DNA of 64,000 nucleotides from positions 116,394-180,393 of the forward strand of contig NZ_KE386994.1 of NCBI RefSeq assembly GCF_000429945.1. Reading direction: 5' to 3'. The stretch comes from Desulfogranum japonicum DSM 18378. Its GTDB lineage: Bacteria; Desulfobacterota; Desulfobulbia; Desulfobulbales; Desulfobulbaceae. Numbering within the stretch: the stretch's first letter is position 1; every line of letters starts with the position of its first letter. Positions 1 through 9,803 of this stretch are shown piece after piece. The position numbers and the translations under genes are program-made. Below the pieces are notes generated by a model. It searched no databases. It saw only the letters and a list, made by a program, of their open reading frames with translations, and was not told the origin of the DNA.

Positions 1-1011
1 CAGGGGACCATGTTTCCCACGGCTACTTTTGTCGGTAATATCGGAATGCTGCTTGTTCTTTATAAAGGCGGAACCATGGTAGTGAATCAACAGATTTCTC
101 TTGGTGATTTTGTCGCCTTTACAACCTATCTTTCTCTGTTAATTTGGCCGATAATGGCAGTTGGATGGGTGACCAATGTGGCACAACGCGGTCTCACATC
201 ACTGCAGCGTATCCAGCGACTTCTCTCAGAACAGCCTAAAGTGAAATGTCAACCTCAGGCAGACCTGCCTGAAGCCGACCAAATCACTTTTCACTGCAGG
301 AACCTTTCCTTTACCTACCCAGGAGAAGCCAGACAGGTGCTGGAGAACGTTACTCTGGATATTACACCTGGTATTCTTGGTATAACTGGTCGTACCGGTT
401 CAGGCAAATCCACCCTTTGTAAAGTATTACTTCGTATGTATCCTGTGGGAGATGGGATGCTTAATCTCAATGAAATTGACGTAAATGACCTGGATATTAA
501 GTATGTTAGAAATCACATAGCATATGTTGCTCAGGAGCCTATCCTTTTTTCCCATAGCATCAGCGAAAATATTACCTTTGGTCGGCAGGATGCTACAGAT
601 GAAGACGTTTATAAAGCTGCCAGGGCTGCTGCAATACATGAAGATATACTCAGGCTACCCGGAGGATACGATGCCGTGATTGGTGAACGTGGAGTGAAAC
701 TTTCAGGTGGTCAGCGTCAACGTTTAGCATTGGCTCGCGCGCTTCTTTGTGACAGGCCTATGCTGGTTATTGATGATGGTCTCAATGCCATAGATGTGGA
801 AACAGAACAACAGGTTCTGCTGGGGATTCACAGCGCTTTTCAAAACAAAACGGTTGTTATTGTCTCCCATAGAGTGAATGTTTTGGAAACAGCAGATTGT
901 ATTGTGGTGATGGAAAACGGAAAAATTGCGGCCCAGGGAACCCATGATGAACTCCTGGCGCAACCCTTATACAAGGTCATGGTAAGCAAACAGCAAAACA
1001 ATGCGCGGTAG
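1..1011 (+). CDS. ABC exporter half-transporter, MdlA-like (5' end outside window)
   Basis: The reading frame is open from base 1, so the true start lies upstream; 336 residues are visible. They cover the end of the transmembrane domain (a YKGG...LGDFVAFTTYL segment typical of type-I exporters) and a full nucleotide-binding domain with Walker A (GRTGSGKST), signature LSGGQRQRLALARAL and an H-loop (SHRV). Walker B reads LVIDDGLNAID, so the usual catalytic Glu is Asp, as in the degenerate half of heterodimeric exporters such as MdlA. The stop overlaps the start of the next half-transporter by 11 bp, so the two subunits are probably translationally coupled and form one exporter. The substrate is unknown; multidrug or lipid export is the usual guess for this family. 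Confidence 0.9.
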   Translation, partial: QGTMFPTATFVGNIGMLLVLYKGGTMVVNQQISLGDFVAFTTYLSLLIWPIMAVGWVTNVAQRGLTSLQRIQRLLSEQPKVKCQPQADLPEADQITFHCRNLSFTYPGEARQVLENVTLDITPGILGITGRTGSGKSTLCKVLLRMYPVGDGMLNLNEIDVNDLDIKYVRNHIAYVAQEPILFSHSISENITFGRQDATDEDVYKAARAAAIHEDILRLPGGYDAVIGERGVKLSGGQRQRLALARALLCDRPMLVIDDGLNAIDVETEQQVLLGIHSAFQNKTVVIVSHRVNVLETADCIVVMENGKIAAQGTHDELLAQPLYKVMVSKQQNNAR

Positions 1012-2797
1012 CTTCGGATACACTGAAAAAGGCGAGGAAGGACGCGTTAACGACTTTGGTCTATGGCGGAGAATTCTTACGTATTGCCGTCGTTATAAAA
1101 TACCGCTTGCTGTTGCTGTGTTGCTCTCTTTTGTCGTGACGTTTTGCTCTCTCATGTTGCCCAGGATTATGCAGGAGGGAATCGACGGGTATATGGCCCA
1201 AAGCCACCTGGAAATCAGTGCACGGATTTTGGGGCTGCAACATCTAGCCGTGGTGTACGGTGTTCTGGTTTGCTGTATATTTCTTACCAATTTTGTGCAA
1301 ATAGTGTTGCTTGAATGGATTGGTCAGTCAGTAATGCACAAATTGCGGAAGCAGTTATTTGATCACCTTGTTCATCTGGATCTGGCATTTTTCAATGAGC
1401 ATAGGGCTGGTCAGCTTGTGACTCGTTTGACCAACGACATCCAGAATATGCATGAGATGTTTACCTCGGTCATGGTCACGCTGTTTAATGATGCTTTGAA
1501 ACTGGTGGGCATTTTTTGTCTTCTGTATCTGATGAATGCACGCCTTGCGCTGCTTATGACCTTATTTGTTCCCCTGGCATTTTTCATTACCCGACAGTTT
1601 GCGCATTATGCTAGGAAGGTGTTTCGCCAGATTCGCAGCCAATTGGCAAAGATTAATTCATTTCTTGCCGAAGCTCTGCAGGCTATAGATATTATCCAAT
1701 TGTTTGGGCGGCATGACTGGGCAGAAAAGACATATACAGATTTGACCGATGAATATCTGCAGAGGAACCTAAAACAGGTTTCGATATTTGGTTTTTTTAT
1801 GCCACTGACGGAATTGATGAGTTCAGGCGCTGTTGCCCTCATCCTCTGGTACGGAGGCGGAGAGGTGCTCAGGAGTCGGCTTTCTCTTGGTGAACTCGTG
1901 GCTTTTTTATCATATATGCGTTTGTTTTTTCAACCGTTACGCGAGTTGTCACAAAAGTATTCCATCGTCCAGTCAGCCATGGCGTCGGCGGAACGGATTT
2001 TTCATCTGCTCGATACCAAAAGCCACTTACATTTTCCTGTTTGGAAACAAGCGGTGGCCCTGGATGGCGATGTGAATTTTTCAGGAATTGTTTTTGGGTA
2101 TTCAGCATCTAAACTGGTTTTCAACGGTCTTGATCTCCATATAAAGAAAGGAGAGAGCGTTGCGCTGGTCGGTTCCACAGGTGCTGGAAAAACTACTCTG
2201 ATTCAGCTCCTGGCAAGATTTTATGATCCGCATGCAGGCAATATAACCCTCAATGACGTGGATATCCGTACAATTCCACTGCCAATATTGCGTCAGACCG
2301 TAGGTTTGATCATGCAGGATATCTTTATATTGCCAGGCACTGTACAGGAAAATATTATTTTAGACCAACCGTTGGATAAAGAAAAACTGGATCGTATCCT
2401 GCAGCAGACAGGCCTGGAAGTTTTTATTGGTAGATTATCCAATGGTTTACAGACCCAAATTGGTGAAGGATTTTCAGAACTTTCTGTGGGAGAGAAGCAA
2501 TTGCTCTCCTTTGTTCGCGCATTATATCGAGATCCTGTTATTCTCGTACTCGATGAGGCGACAGCGTCCATTGATACGGAATCAGAAAATCTCCTTGAAG
2601 AAGCAGTTGCCGCAGGGTTCAGTAACAAAACATCTTTAATCATAGCCCATCGACTTTCCACAGTTCGCCGTGTGGACAGAATCGTTGTTATGGATCAGGG
2701 TAGGATTGTGGAACAGGGATCCCATGAAGAGCTTATGTCTACGGATTCTCTATACAGTAATCTGGTTACATTAGACCTCAAGAATTCCATGAAATGA
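1001..2797 (+). CDS. ABC exporter half-transporter, MdlB-like
   Basis: This 598-residue protein has an N-terminal six-helix exporter domain (about residues 20-320) and a C-terminal ATPase domain (about 350-590). Walker A is GSTGAGKTT, Walker B ends LVLDEATASID with the catalytic Glu present, and the H-loop is AHRLST. The signature motif is LSVGEKQLLSFVRAL, degenerate compared with LSGGQ. This is the expected complement of the preceding subunit: one composite ATP site is canonical (Walker motifs from here, LSGGQ from the partner) and the other is degenerate. The ATG lies inside the last codons of the previous gene. No SD is obvious, which fits translational coupling. Confidence 0.92.
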   Translation: MRGSFGYTEKGEEGRVNDFGLWRRILTYCRRYKIPLAVAVLLSFVVTFCSLMLPRIMQEGIDGYMAQSHLEISARILGLQHLAVVYGVLVCCIFLTNFVQIVLLEWIGQSVMHKLRKQLFDHLVHLDLAFFNEHRAGQLVTRLTNDIQNMHEMFTSVMVTLFNDALKLVGIFCLLYLMNARLALLMTLFVPLAFFITRQFAHYARKVFRQIRSQLAKINSFLAEALQAIDIIQLFGRHDWAEKTYTDLTDEYLQRNLKQVSIFGFFMPLTELMSSGAVALILWYGGGEVLRSRLSLGELVAFLSYMRLFFQPLRELSQKYSIVQSAMASAERIFHLLDTKSHLHFPVWKQAVALDGDVNFSGIVFGYSASKLVFNGLDLHIKKGESVALVGSTGAGKTTLIQLLARFYDPHAGNITLNDVDIRTIPLPILRQTVGLIMQDIFILPGTVQENIILDQPLDKEKLDRILQQTGLEVFIGRLSNGLQTQIGEGFSELSVGEKQLLSFVRALYRDPVILVLDEATASIDTESENLLEEAVAAGFSNKTSLIIAHRLSTVRRVDRIVVMDQGRIVEQGSHEELMSTDSLYSNLVTLDLKNSMK

Positions 2798-3377
2798 TTT
2801 TTTCAATGGACTTACTCGCAAGGGAAGTGGCAACGTTCGATTACCTTCATACGTTGTCTTTTTTCAGGACAATTCAGACAATATCCTTTTTGGCCGGGCA
2901 GATTGTATAGTACCTGCAGAGGTTGCGTTTGTCGGCTATATCTGACAGATGAAGATATCCGCCCTTTGTGCCTGACCGGAATCTCTCAGTGGTTTGCTAT
3001 AACCTTTTTCAAGAGTAACTGTTGGTTTTGGCTGACATATTCAGGTGATCTACAGGAAGCTTTTCCCTTTGCCTTTGTTTTCAAAGGCACGTTCATATAA
3101 GATTGTATTTTGATATTGCTGATCACAGAGAAGAGCTTTTAGTACTGGACTGTAGTGAAAACACCTTGATGTTACGTTGAAATGGCATGGCCTTGAAAAT
3201 CTGAATGGTCAGAGAAAAAAGGGTTCAGGAGAAGTATATGACCCTCTTTCACATCGATATGTTGTATGTGGCAAAGTAATTGCTTCTAAATGGAGGAACA
3301 ATGTGTTCCATGGAAAACCCACTCAGGTTTTCTTTAGTACAGCAATACTGTAAAAGACTATATTTTAAGGAGTCAAA
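2798..3377. other. 580-bp intergenic region without a convincing gene
   Basis: No convincing plus-strand gene is present; the 65-codon frame at 2903 has unusual composition and no SD. On the minus strand a short frame ending near 2812 reads LPGQKGYCLNCPEKRQRMK followed by two more Cys. A neighbouring minus frame reads GGYLHLSDIADKRNLCRYY. The pair could be a frameshifted remnant of a small Cys-rich protein, but this is weak. The last 60 bp carry the leader and SD of the lipoprotein gene. Confidence 0.4.
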
Positions 3378-3611
3378 ATGCGTTATACAAAATCTCTGTT
3401 CACCCTCTTTTTCTGTCTTTTTGTTGCCACTTCAGCGGTAAGCCTGGTTGGTTGTTCTTCTGACGGACCAGCTGAAAAAGCTGGTGCAAAGGTTGATCAA
3501 GCTGTTGAATCTGCCACTGAAGCAACGGAGCAGGCTGTTGAACAAACCAGTGAGCATGTTGAAGAAATGGTGGATGAAGTCAAAGATACTGCAGATCACG
3601 CTACGGAGTAA
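3378..3611 (+). CDS. Small Ala/Glu-rich lipoprotein
   Basis: This 77-residue protein has a basic N-terminus, a hydrophobic segment (about residues 8-24) and a lipobox LVGC, with the acylated Cys near residue 26. The mature part is a short amphipathic, highly acidic helix with repeated heptad-like V-E-A-T-E units, similar in style to entericidin or YtxH-like envelope stress lipoproteins. An AAGGAGTC SD lies 6-7 bp upstream of the ATG, which supports translation. Function is not recognisable; it is likely an abundant small envelope protein. It is isolated, with long non-coding DNA on both sides. Confidence 0.8.
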   Translation: MRYTKSLFTLFFCLFVATSAVSLVGCSSDGPAEKAGAKVDQAVESATEATEQAVEQTSEHVEEMVDEVKDTADHATE

Positions 3612-3887
3612 TCTGCAAGGGTATCTTTCAGAAGTGTTATAGCCTCCCTGCGGTTATTTTCCAGGGTAGCTGAGGGCTTAAAGAATGCGAAATTCAATGT
3701 GCCCATATGCTACGGCATGGCAGATACCGCAGGGGCAAAATGTTTTTGCTCACTATAGATGTACAATTCGATTGTAACCCTTTGGCCAGGATCCCTGGTT
3801 TGCTCAGCTCAGCCAGCTATTTTGTTGAGAGGTGGCTTCCGACCGGAACTGATCGGTTGAACATTATGCCTGTTAAACGGTTGCGTC

Positions 3888-5387
3888 TTATGTTGCTGGC
3901 CTTGCCCTGGTTGCCGCCCAGCTGCGTAAAGAGGTTATGTACTCTTTATAGGTAACAGACAAGGGCACTGTTTCTTGTATTTCTGCCACAATATCTGCTT
4001 CTTCGAGATCTCTACCTTCTCCAAATGCGGTATACAGGCTGGAAATAATCAATTGTTCCAGTTCTGCACCGGAGAACCCTTCTGTCTGCTCTACCAGTTG
4101 GGTGAGGTTAAACTGCTCCGGATCGCGTTGTCTTTTTTTTAGGTGGATGCGCAGGATAACAGCTCGTTCCTCCTCATTTGGTAGATCAATAAAAAAGATC
4201 TCATCAAAGCGGCCTTTGCGCAGGAGTTCTGGCGGAAGAGCTTGAATATTATTGGCAGTGGCAATAATAAAAACCGGCGAAGTCTTTTCCTGCATCCAGG
4301 TGAGAAAGGTGCCAAACACTCTTGTTGAGGTTCCTGAATCGGATGTATGACCAGATCCCATACCTGCAAAGGCCTTTTCTATTTCATCCAGCCAAAGGAT
4401 GTTCGGTGCCAGAGATTCAGCAACCTGTATGGCTTCCCGCATGTTCTTCTCAGAAGAACCTATATATGAATCAAATATTTTTCCCACATCAAGTTTGAGT
4501 AGTGGCAGGTTCCAGAGTGTTGCCGTGGCTTTTGCAGCCAGTGATTTACCACACCCCTGCACGCCCAGCAGCATTAAGCCTTTAGGTTCGGGCAGGCCGA
4601 ATTCGCGTGCTTTATGGCTAAATGCCAATCCCCTTTGAGTTACCCAGTGTTTGAGTTTTTCAAGTCCTCCAACAGCCCCCATGTCCTCGATGAAACCATA
4701 ATAATCAAGTATCCCTGATTTGCGGATAACCTTCTTTTTTTCTTCAACTACAAAGGGGATATCCTGTTCATCAAATGACTTATTATTGATGACGAGCCTG
4801 GCGTAAAGGTTTTGTGCTTCTATTTCTGTAAGTCCTGAAGATGCGTGGACAACTTTTTCGATAAGGTCATCATCATACTGCGTCTGAATTTTCCCCATTT
4901 TTTCCAGAGGATGTATAATATCCAGGAGTATCTTTTTAAGCTCTTCTGTATTTGGTAGAGGAATATCGATTGGAGTGATACCCATTTCCAGTCCGGGAGG
5001 CAGGGTGAGTATTGGAGCAATGATAAAGATGGTTTTATAGCTTTTACGCAGGTGAAACAGAATGTCGCGGAATTTCCGTATTATTTTAGAATTCTCCATG
5101 TACGGATGAAAGTCTTTCAGTATAAAAATTCCAGGACCATCAAACTGGAGAATTATGTCCAGTGCCTGATAAGGATCGGTGCTTTTGCTTAAACGGGTTG
5201 TATTGTAGAAACCCTCTGTGACGGTCCAGTAATAACAGGGTTTCTGCGTTCGTTCCGCAGCTTGTGAAATAATATGTTCAGCTCTGTTTTCTTCAGCTGT
5301 AACCAAATATAAAATAGGGTATCGAGCTCTGACGTACAGGTCTAATTCATCGATCAAAGAGCTTGTCTTTTCAGTCACCTTGCGCAT
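3888..5387 (-). CDS. Ycf46-type AAA+ ATPase
   Basis: This 499-residue protein has an N-terminal domain that starts with a degenerate P-loop-like fold (DLYVRARYPILYLVTAEEN, about residues 15-35) and a C-terminal AAA+ ATPase. Walker A is GVQGCGKS (275-282), Walker B ILWLDEIE (about 330-337), followed by a sensor region (FIIATANN) and an arginine-finger stretch (RKGRFDE). This architecture matches the Ycf46 family of plastids, cyanobacteria and many other bacteria, which is FtsH/p97-like but has no protease domain. In cyanobacteria Ycf46 has been linked to CO2/photosynthesis regulation; its role here is unknown. It is transcribed divergently from the OmpA/TelA/ABC cluster with a 159-bp shared upstream region, so the two could be co-regulated. 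Confidence 0.85.
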   Translation of the reverse strand: MRKVTEKTSSLIDELDLYVRARYPILYLVTAEENRAEHIISQAAERTQKPCYYWTVTEGFYNTTRLSKSTDPYQALDIILQFDGPGIFILKDFHPYMENSKIIRKFRDILFHLRKSYKTIFIIAPILTLPPGLEMGITPIDIPLPNTEELKKILLDIIHPLEKMGKIQTQYDDDLIEKVVHASSGLTEIEAQNLYARLVINNKSFDEQDIPFVVEEKKKVIRKSGILDYYGFIEDMGAVGGLEKLKHWVTQRGLAFSHKAREFGLPEPKGLMLLGVQGCGKSLAAKATATLWNLPLLKLDVGKIFDSYIGSSEKNMREAIQVAESLAPNILWLDEIEKAFAGMGSGHTSDSGTSTRVFGTFLTWMQEKTSPVFIIATANNIQALPPELLRKGRFDEIFFIDLPNEEERAVILRIHLKKRQRDPEQFNLTQLVEQTEGFSGAELEQLIISSLYTAFGEGRDLEEADIVAEIQETVPLSVTYKEYITSLRSWAATRARPAT

Positions 5388-5546
5388 AGTATTGTCTCTT
5401 TATGAGTGAGAAATTATAAATCAGAACGAGATATCATTGAAAATATCTGTGAGTCCTTGAGTTTCTATTGTATATTTTTTTTACAGGAATTTCACTTGTT
5501 GATACGTTTTGCATGTTTTTACTGTATGCTTTCAGGGGGAAATATA

Positions 5547-7268
5547 ATGTTTGCAAGGATTACACCTCTATCAATCCTCTTTTATGTTTTGGTGTCCTGG
5601 TTTAACTCAGCCTTTGCCGTTACCTATATGGAGGTCCAGGCATTGCAGAACAAGATCTCCACGCCAGTTGGAGAGGTTCGCAGCAAGAATACTGTTCAGG
5701 TTCCGCTCATTACCTGGGGTGGAGATGAAGCAACCATCCTGGCTAATGGCAATGCTGCCACTACGTCGTCAGGCTCCATTTTCTCAGAGAAGGGATTACA
5801 TATAACCCTTACAAGAGAAGACATATTCACTAATCAGATAAAAAATTACCTTAAAGGCGACACTCCGTATATTCGAGGAACCTTGGGAATGCTCAATATG
5901 GCTCTGGGTGTTTTGAATAAAGATCCGCGGACACGACCTATCGTGATTTATCAGCTGACATGGTCCAATGGAGGTGATTGTCTGGTTGTGAAGGACGGCA
6001 TTCGTACAGCAAAGGATCTGCAAGGGAAGACCATCGCCCTGCAAGCCTATGGGCCTCATGTCTATTACCTTTCGAAGGTTCTTTCCGATGCCGGGCTTTC
6101 TCTCAGAGATGTAACTGTTAAATGGGTAAAAGACCTCACCGGAACAGCTGAAACCCCTATGGAAGCCTTTTACGACAGCAATGTGGATGCTGCCTTAATG
6201 ATTAGTACTGACGGGCTGCTGCTTACCTCAAATGGAACTGTCGGTACTGGAGCAGAGGGATCGGTCAAAGGAGCAAAAATACTGCTTTCCACCAAGACCG
6301 CCAATCGGGTAATTAGTGATGTTTATGCTGTTCGTTCCGATTATTATCAGTCCCATCGTCAAGAGGTGGAACGTTTTGTTCATGGCCTGATGCTGGCAGA
6401 AGAACAATTCAGCCATATCGTGAAAAATTCTGCCAACAGGCAGAAACAGTACATGCAGACCATGACAGCTGCTGCGCAGATTCTGCTTGATAGTCCCGAT
6501 GCCGTAGCCGACGCCGAAGCACTATATGGGGATTGCGAGTTTGTTGGATTTGCCGGTAATGTACGCTTTCTTACTGATTCTAACTATCCAAGAAATCTAC
6601 AGACACTTGCCGACCAGGTTCAGAGTGCACTCATTACCCTCGGCCTGTTGGATACTAAAATAACACTGACTGCTGCAGAGCTTGATTATACCCGATTAAA
6701 ACAGGGGTTGACAGAAGTGGAGGATGTTGTCCTGCCCAAATTTGATACTGCTCAGGTGAGCACTCTGGTGCAACGCAAACAGCAGCAGGGAGCATTGGAA
6801 GAAGGAGAACTTTTTTCTTTTGAAGTTTTTTTTCAACCCAACCAGAATACCTTTGCTGCAGATATGTATGCAAAGGATTTTGACAGGGTCATTGACCTGG
6901 CCTCTACTTATGGTGGTGCTATTATCACCGTTGAAGGGCATTCTGATCCATTAGGTTACCTGAAAGCCAAAAAAAGAGGAGATTCCAAGTTGTTGCTGAC
7001 TAAGGTCAAGCAATCTGCCAAGAATTTAAGCCTGTCAAGGGCCAATGCAGTGCGTACCAGTCTGATTAACTATGCCTCTAAAAGGGGTATCATTATGGAT
7101 GAGACGCAATTTGCCGTGGTAGGGCATGGTATTATGAAGCCCAGGAATGGTCTTTGTGGCTCTGATCCCTGTGCACCTAAAACAGAGCAGCAGTGGCGAG
7201 ATAATATGCGGGTTGAGTTCAGGATTATCCAAATTGAAGCTGAATCTTCCGTATTTAAACCTCTTTAG
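5547..7268 (+). CDS. Periplasmic solute-binding domain fused to OmpA domain (first copy)
   Basis: I chose the ATG at 5547 because a CAGGGGGA SD precedes it and a clean signal peptide (residues 1-23, ending SAFA) follows; the frame is open 141 bp further upstream. The protein has 573 residues. Residues about 45-390 form a type-2 periplasmic binding domain of the phosphate/NMT1-like class (KDLQGKTIALQAYGP, VDAALMISTDG). Residues about 430-570 are an OmpA-like peptidoglycan-binding domain (VEGHSDPLG, then LSRANAVRTSL after a Lys-rich insert). The mature protein should capture a ligand in the periplasm while attached to the cell wall. It is the first gene of an eight-gene co-directional cluster, with 9 bp to the VWA gene. 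The ligand is not predictable from sequence. Confidence 0.85.
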   Translation: MFARITPLSILFYVLVSWFNSAFAVTYMEVQALQNKISTPVGEVRSKNTVQVPLITWGGDEATILANGNAATTSSGSIFSEKGLHITLTREDIFTNQIKNYLKGDTPYIRGTLGMLNMALGVLNKDPRTRPIVIYQLTWSNGGDCLVVKDGIRTAKDLQGKTIALQAYGPHVYYLSKVLSDAGLSLRDVTVKWVKDLTGTAETPMEAFYDSNVDAALMISTDGLLLTSNGTVGTGAEGSVKGAKILLSTKTANRVISDVYAVRSDYYQSHRQEVERFVHGLMLAEEQFSHIVKNSANRQKQYMQTMTAAAQILLDSPDAVADAEALYGDCEFVGFAGNVRFLTDSNYPRNLQTLADQVQSALITLGLLDTKITLTAAELDYTRLKQGLTEVEDVVLPKFDTAQVSTLVQRKQQQGALEEGELFSFEVFFQPNQNTFAADMYAKDFDRVIDLASTYGGAIITVEGHSDPLGYLKAKKRGDSKLLLTKVKQSAKNLSLSRANAVRTSLINYASKRGIIMDETQFAVVGHGIMKPRNGLCGSDPCAPKTEQQWRDNMRVEFRIIQIEAESSVFKPL

Positions 7269-7277
7269 GGGGATATC

Positions 7278-8087
7278 ATGAAAAGAATACTTCGTATCCT
7301 TCTGATATCTGCAGTTGTCGCTGCCTGGATTTATACTCAGTATGGTAAAGACGAGGCTCCTGTGCAACAACCCCCCTCGACTCAAACAAAAAAAGTGAAG
7401 GTAGCCCAGATATCCCCTGAACAAAGAATCTCTAATAAGGAGTTGGTTCCAGAGGCCTGGCCCCCTGTTGTCAAGAATGAAAATAGTGTTGAGTCTGATT
7501 TGCTGAAAAAAAATTATTACGTGATTTTAGACAACAGCGGTTCCATGAAAGACCAGCAATGCTATGGCGCAGGGAGTAAAATTTCCGTTGCTGTAGACGC
7601 GATTGCGCATTTTGCATCCCTGGTACCTGACAAGGCGAACCTCGGGCTGAGTATTTTTACTAACAGCATTATTCAAGAAGCCGTACCCCTGGGAACGGAC
7701 AATAGAAATCTTTTTATTGACGCTCTGGAAAACGTCAACCCCTCCGGAGGTACTCCCTTGGCGACCGCAATGCAATCTGGGTATCGTAAATTGACGGAAC
7801 AGGCCTCCAGACAAATGGGATACGGTGAATACTATCTGGTTATCGTTACTGACGGAATTCCAAGCGAAGGTGAAGACCCGACTGCAATTGTGCATGCTAT
7901 CCTGGACAATACCCCCATCGAAATTCATACAATAGGTTTTTGTATTGGTGAGGATCATGCCCTTAATATCCCAGGCAGAACCGTGTATAAAGCTGCCAAT
8001 AACCAGGAAGATCTTAAACGTGGACTTCAGGATATCCTGGCGGAATCTGAGTTGTTTGACCTTTCAGATTTCAGTTTATCCCAGTAG
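7278..8087 (+). CDS. Membrane-anchored VWA-domain protein
   Basis: This 269-residue protein has one N-terminal membrane anchor (about residues 4-20) and a periplasmic von Willebrand factor A domain (about 80-250). The MIDAS motif DNSGSM is intact at residues 85-90, with the later GGTPLATAM and TDGIPSEGED motifs that complete the metal site, so it should bind a divalent cation and a protein ligand. A linker rich in Pro, Gln and Lys separates anchor and domain. A GGGGGAT SD sits just before the ATG and the gene follows the OmpA-fusion gene by 9 bp. Within the cluster it is a plausible protein-protein adaptor in the periplasm. Confidence 0.88.
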   Translation: MKRILRILLISAVVAAWIYTQYGKDEAPVQQPPSTQTKKVKVAQISPEQRISNKELVPEAWPPVVKNENSVESDLLKKNYYVILDNSGSMKDQQCYGAGSKISVAVDAIAHFASLVPDKANLGLSIFTNSIIQEAVPLGTDNRNLFIDALENVNPSGGTPLATAMQSGYRKLTEQASRQMGYGEYYLVIVTDGIPSEGEDPTAIVHAILDNTPIEIHTIGFCIGEDHALNIPGRTVYKAANNQEDLKRGLQDILAESELFDLSDFSLSQ

Positions 8088-8113
8088 ACCTTTATACATT
8101 CAGGACGCATTGT

Positions 8114-9685
8114 ATGAGTAAAAAAGTTGTGGGGGCTTTACTGCTCCTTGTTCTTTCCGTGATAGTGGTTGTCGTCGCCTGGCTGCTTTTGCCAATGCTA
8201 CAGGACAGACATCAGTCCCATACCAGTGATGCTGCTAAAGCCAGTGAAAAAATTCGGATAGGGGTGGACAACTGGATAGGATATTTTCCCCTGTGTTCAC
8301 AGGAAATGAAAAGTGCCATGCATCAGGCCGGATATATTCTTATTTGCGAAGATGACCGTGCTGATTATGCCGAACGTATGCAACGTCTGAAAAATGGTGA
8401 ACTTGATTTTGCTGTGGCTACGGTGGATTCGTATCTGTTGAATGCGAAAGCTCATGGGTTTCCAGCCACCATTGTCTCTGTAATTGATGAATCAAAGGGT
8501 GGGGATGCTATCCTGACCAGAGAAAAAAATGTAAATAGCCTGGACGACTTCAAGGGAAGAAATGATCTTCGCGTGGCGTTTACGCCCTCCAGTCCAAGCC
8601 ATTACCTTCTCAAGGCTGCTGCTGATCATTTTAATGTTCCTGAACTCCTGCCGTCTGCAGGATCACACCGTATTGAAACCGCCGGATCTGAACAGGCAAG
8701 GGATAAATTGTTTACCGGGGCTGCTGATGTTGCTGTACTGTGGGAACCGGATGTCAGTAAAGCTCTTGAGCAGGAAGGGGTGAAGAAAGTCCTTGGTACA
8801 GAAGACACCCAGCGTTTGATTGTAGATATTCTACTGGTAAACAGGGAGTATTCTCAAAAGTCACCAAAGGTAGTGAAACTGTTGCTGTCAACCTACTTTT
8901 CCATTTTAAAAAAATATAGAAGTGATGAAAAGTTGCTTCGAAAGCATGTAAAAAAACAGACCAAACTGACTGACCAGCAGATTACGGTAATGCTTTCCGG
9001 GGTCCATTGGGCATCATTTAACGAAAATTGTGAACAATGGTTCGGTATCGGTGTTCCAGGTGCAGAGACAGAGGAAAGCCTTGTCGAAACCCTCGAATCC
9101 ACAGCTGCAGTATTGATCAGCGCTGGTGATTTCTCAACAACTCCCATACCCAATAATAATCCATATCGACTGACCAACTCTTCGTTTCTTGAAGAGTTGT
9201 TTACCCAAGGAATGGGAGGCTTTTCTGTGCCTGCCAACAATACGGTGTTGAAGGAGTCAAAGGATAGTCTTGAAGCGCGATTTACACCTTTGGATGACAA
9301 AGGATGGCAAAAACTGAAAGAAATAGGAACATTGCGTATAGATCCCATTATTTTTCAAAGTGGCTCAACCCAACTGACATTGATTGCAAAACAGGTCGTT
9401 GACAACACCATTGCCAGGTTGAAACATTACCCCCATTTTCGTGTCATTGTACGTGGACACACCGGAACACGGGGAGACACAACAGCCAATGAGCAATTGT
9501 CACAACAACGGGCTGAAGCAGTGGCAAGATACATGACCATCACGTACAGTATCGATCAGAATCGGCTGTACACAGAAGGAGTGGGCGGGAGCATGCCTCT
9601 TGAAAAAAAATCCGGCGAGAGCGATCGAGCCTATCAATACAGACTGCCCAGGGTTGAGTTGATACTGGTACGGGAAGAAATCTGA
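8114..9685 (+). CDS. Membrane-anchored solute-binding domain fused to OmpA domain (second copy)
   Basis: This 523-residue protein starts with an uncleaved-looking transmembrane anchor (about residues 5-28). A periplasmic binding domain of the NMT1/nitrate-taurine class follows (about 45-330; GVDNWIGYFPL, GELDFAVATVDSYL, GAADVAVLWEPDV). A C-terminal OmpA-like domain (about 410-523) has the canonical VRGHTGTRGD and LSQQRAEAVARYM motifs. It is a divergent paralogue of the product starting at 5547, but anchored in the inner membrane rather than secreted, so it could bridge the inner membrane to peptidoglycan. It lies 26 bp after the VWA gene. The NMT1-like domain matches the class of binding protein expected for the importer at 13104-14842. 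Confidence 0.87.
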   Translation: MSKKVVGALLLLVLSVIVVVVAWLLLPMLQDRHQSHTSDAAKASEKIRIGVDNWIGYFPLCSQEMKSAMHQAGYILICEDDRADYAERMQRLKNGELDFAVATVDSYLLNAKAHGFPATIVSVIDESKGGDAILTREKNVNSLDDFKGRNDLRVAFTPSSPSHYLLKAAADHFNVPELLPSAGSHRIETAGSEQARDKLFTGAADVAVLWEPDVSKALEQEGVKKVLGTEDTQRLIVDILLVNREYSQKSPKVVKLLLSTYFSILKKYRSDEKLLRKHVKKQTKLTDQQITVMLSGVHWASFNENCEQWFGIGVPGAETEESLVETLESTAAVLISAGDFSTTPIPNNNPYRLTNSSFLEELFTQGMGGFSVPANNTVLKESKDSLEARFTPLDDKGWQKLKEIGTLRIDPIIFQSGSTQLTLIAKQVVDNTIARLKHYPHFRVIVRGHTGTRGDTTANEQLSQQRAEAVARYMTITYSIDQNRLYTEGVGGSMPLEKKSGESDRAYQYRLPRVELILVREEI

Positions 9686-9765
9686 TGATCAGTACGACGT
9701 ACTATCTGTACTTTGTAATGAGAATTTACGATCGAGAGCAGGTAAGCGAAGACTCAGGGAAGGCC

Positions 9766-9790
9766 ATTTATGGACAGGCGCTACCTAAAG
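9766..9790 (+). repeat. ATTTATGGACAG motif, copy 1
   Basis: ATTTATGGACAG at 9766-9777, followed by GCGCTACC, sits about 25 bp upstream of the next start codon. The same 11-12 bp core occurs as an inverted pair at 11923-11989 and again at 62977. The sequence just upstream (AGGTAAGCGAAGACTC) also resembles the flank of the 62977 copy, so a longer dispersed element is likely. Confidence 0.5.
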
Positions 9791-9803
9791 GGAGTAATTA
9801 GAG

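Noticed and set aside
2812-2970. Minus-strand Cys-rich fragments (YCLNCPEKRQ) as a gene
   Set aside because: The two gene-like fragments lie in different frames, with stops on both sides and no start codon, so I could not support a CDS.
2903-3100. 65-codon plus-strand frame after the ABC exporter
   Set aside because: No SD and an odd Cys/Phe-rich composition. The opposite strand shows equally gene-like fragments, so it is more likely chance or a remnant.
5406-5546. Longer N-terminus of the first OmpA-fusion protein from GTG 5406
   Set aside because: It has no SD, runs through AT-rich leader sequence, and would bury the signal peptide that begins at ATG 5547.
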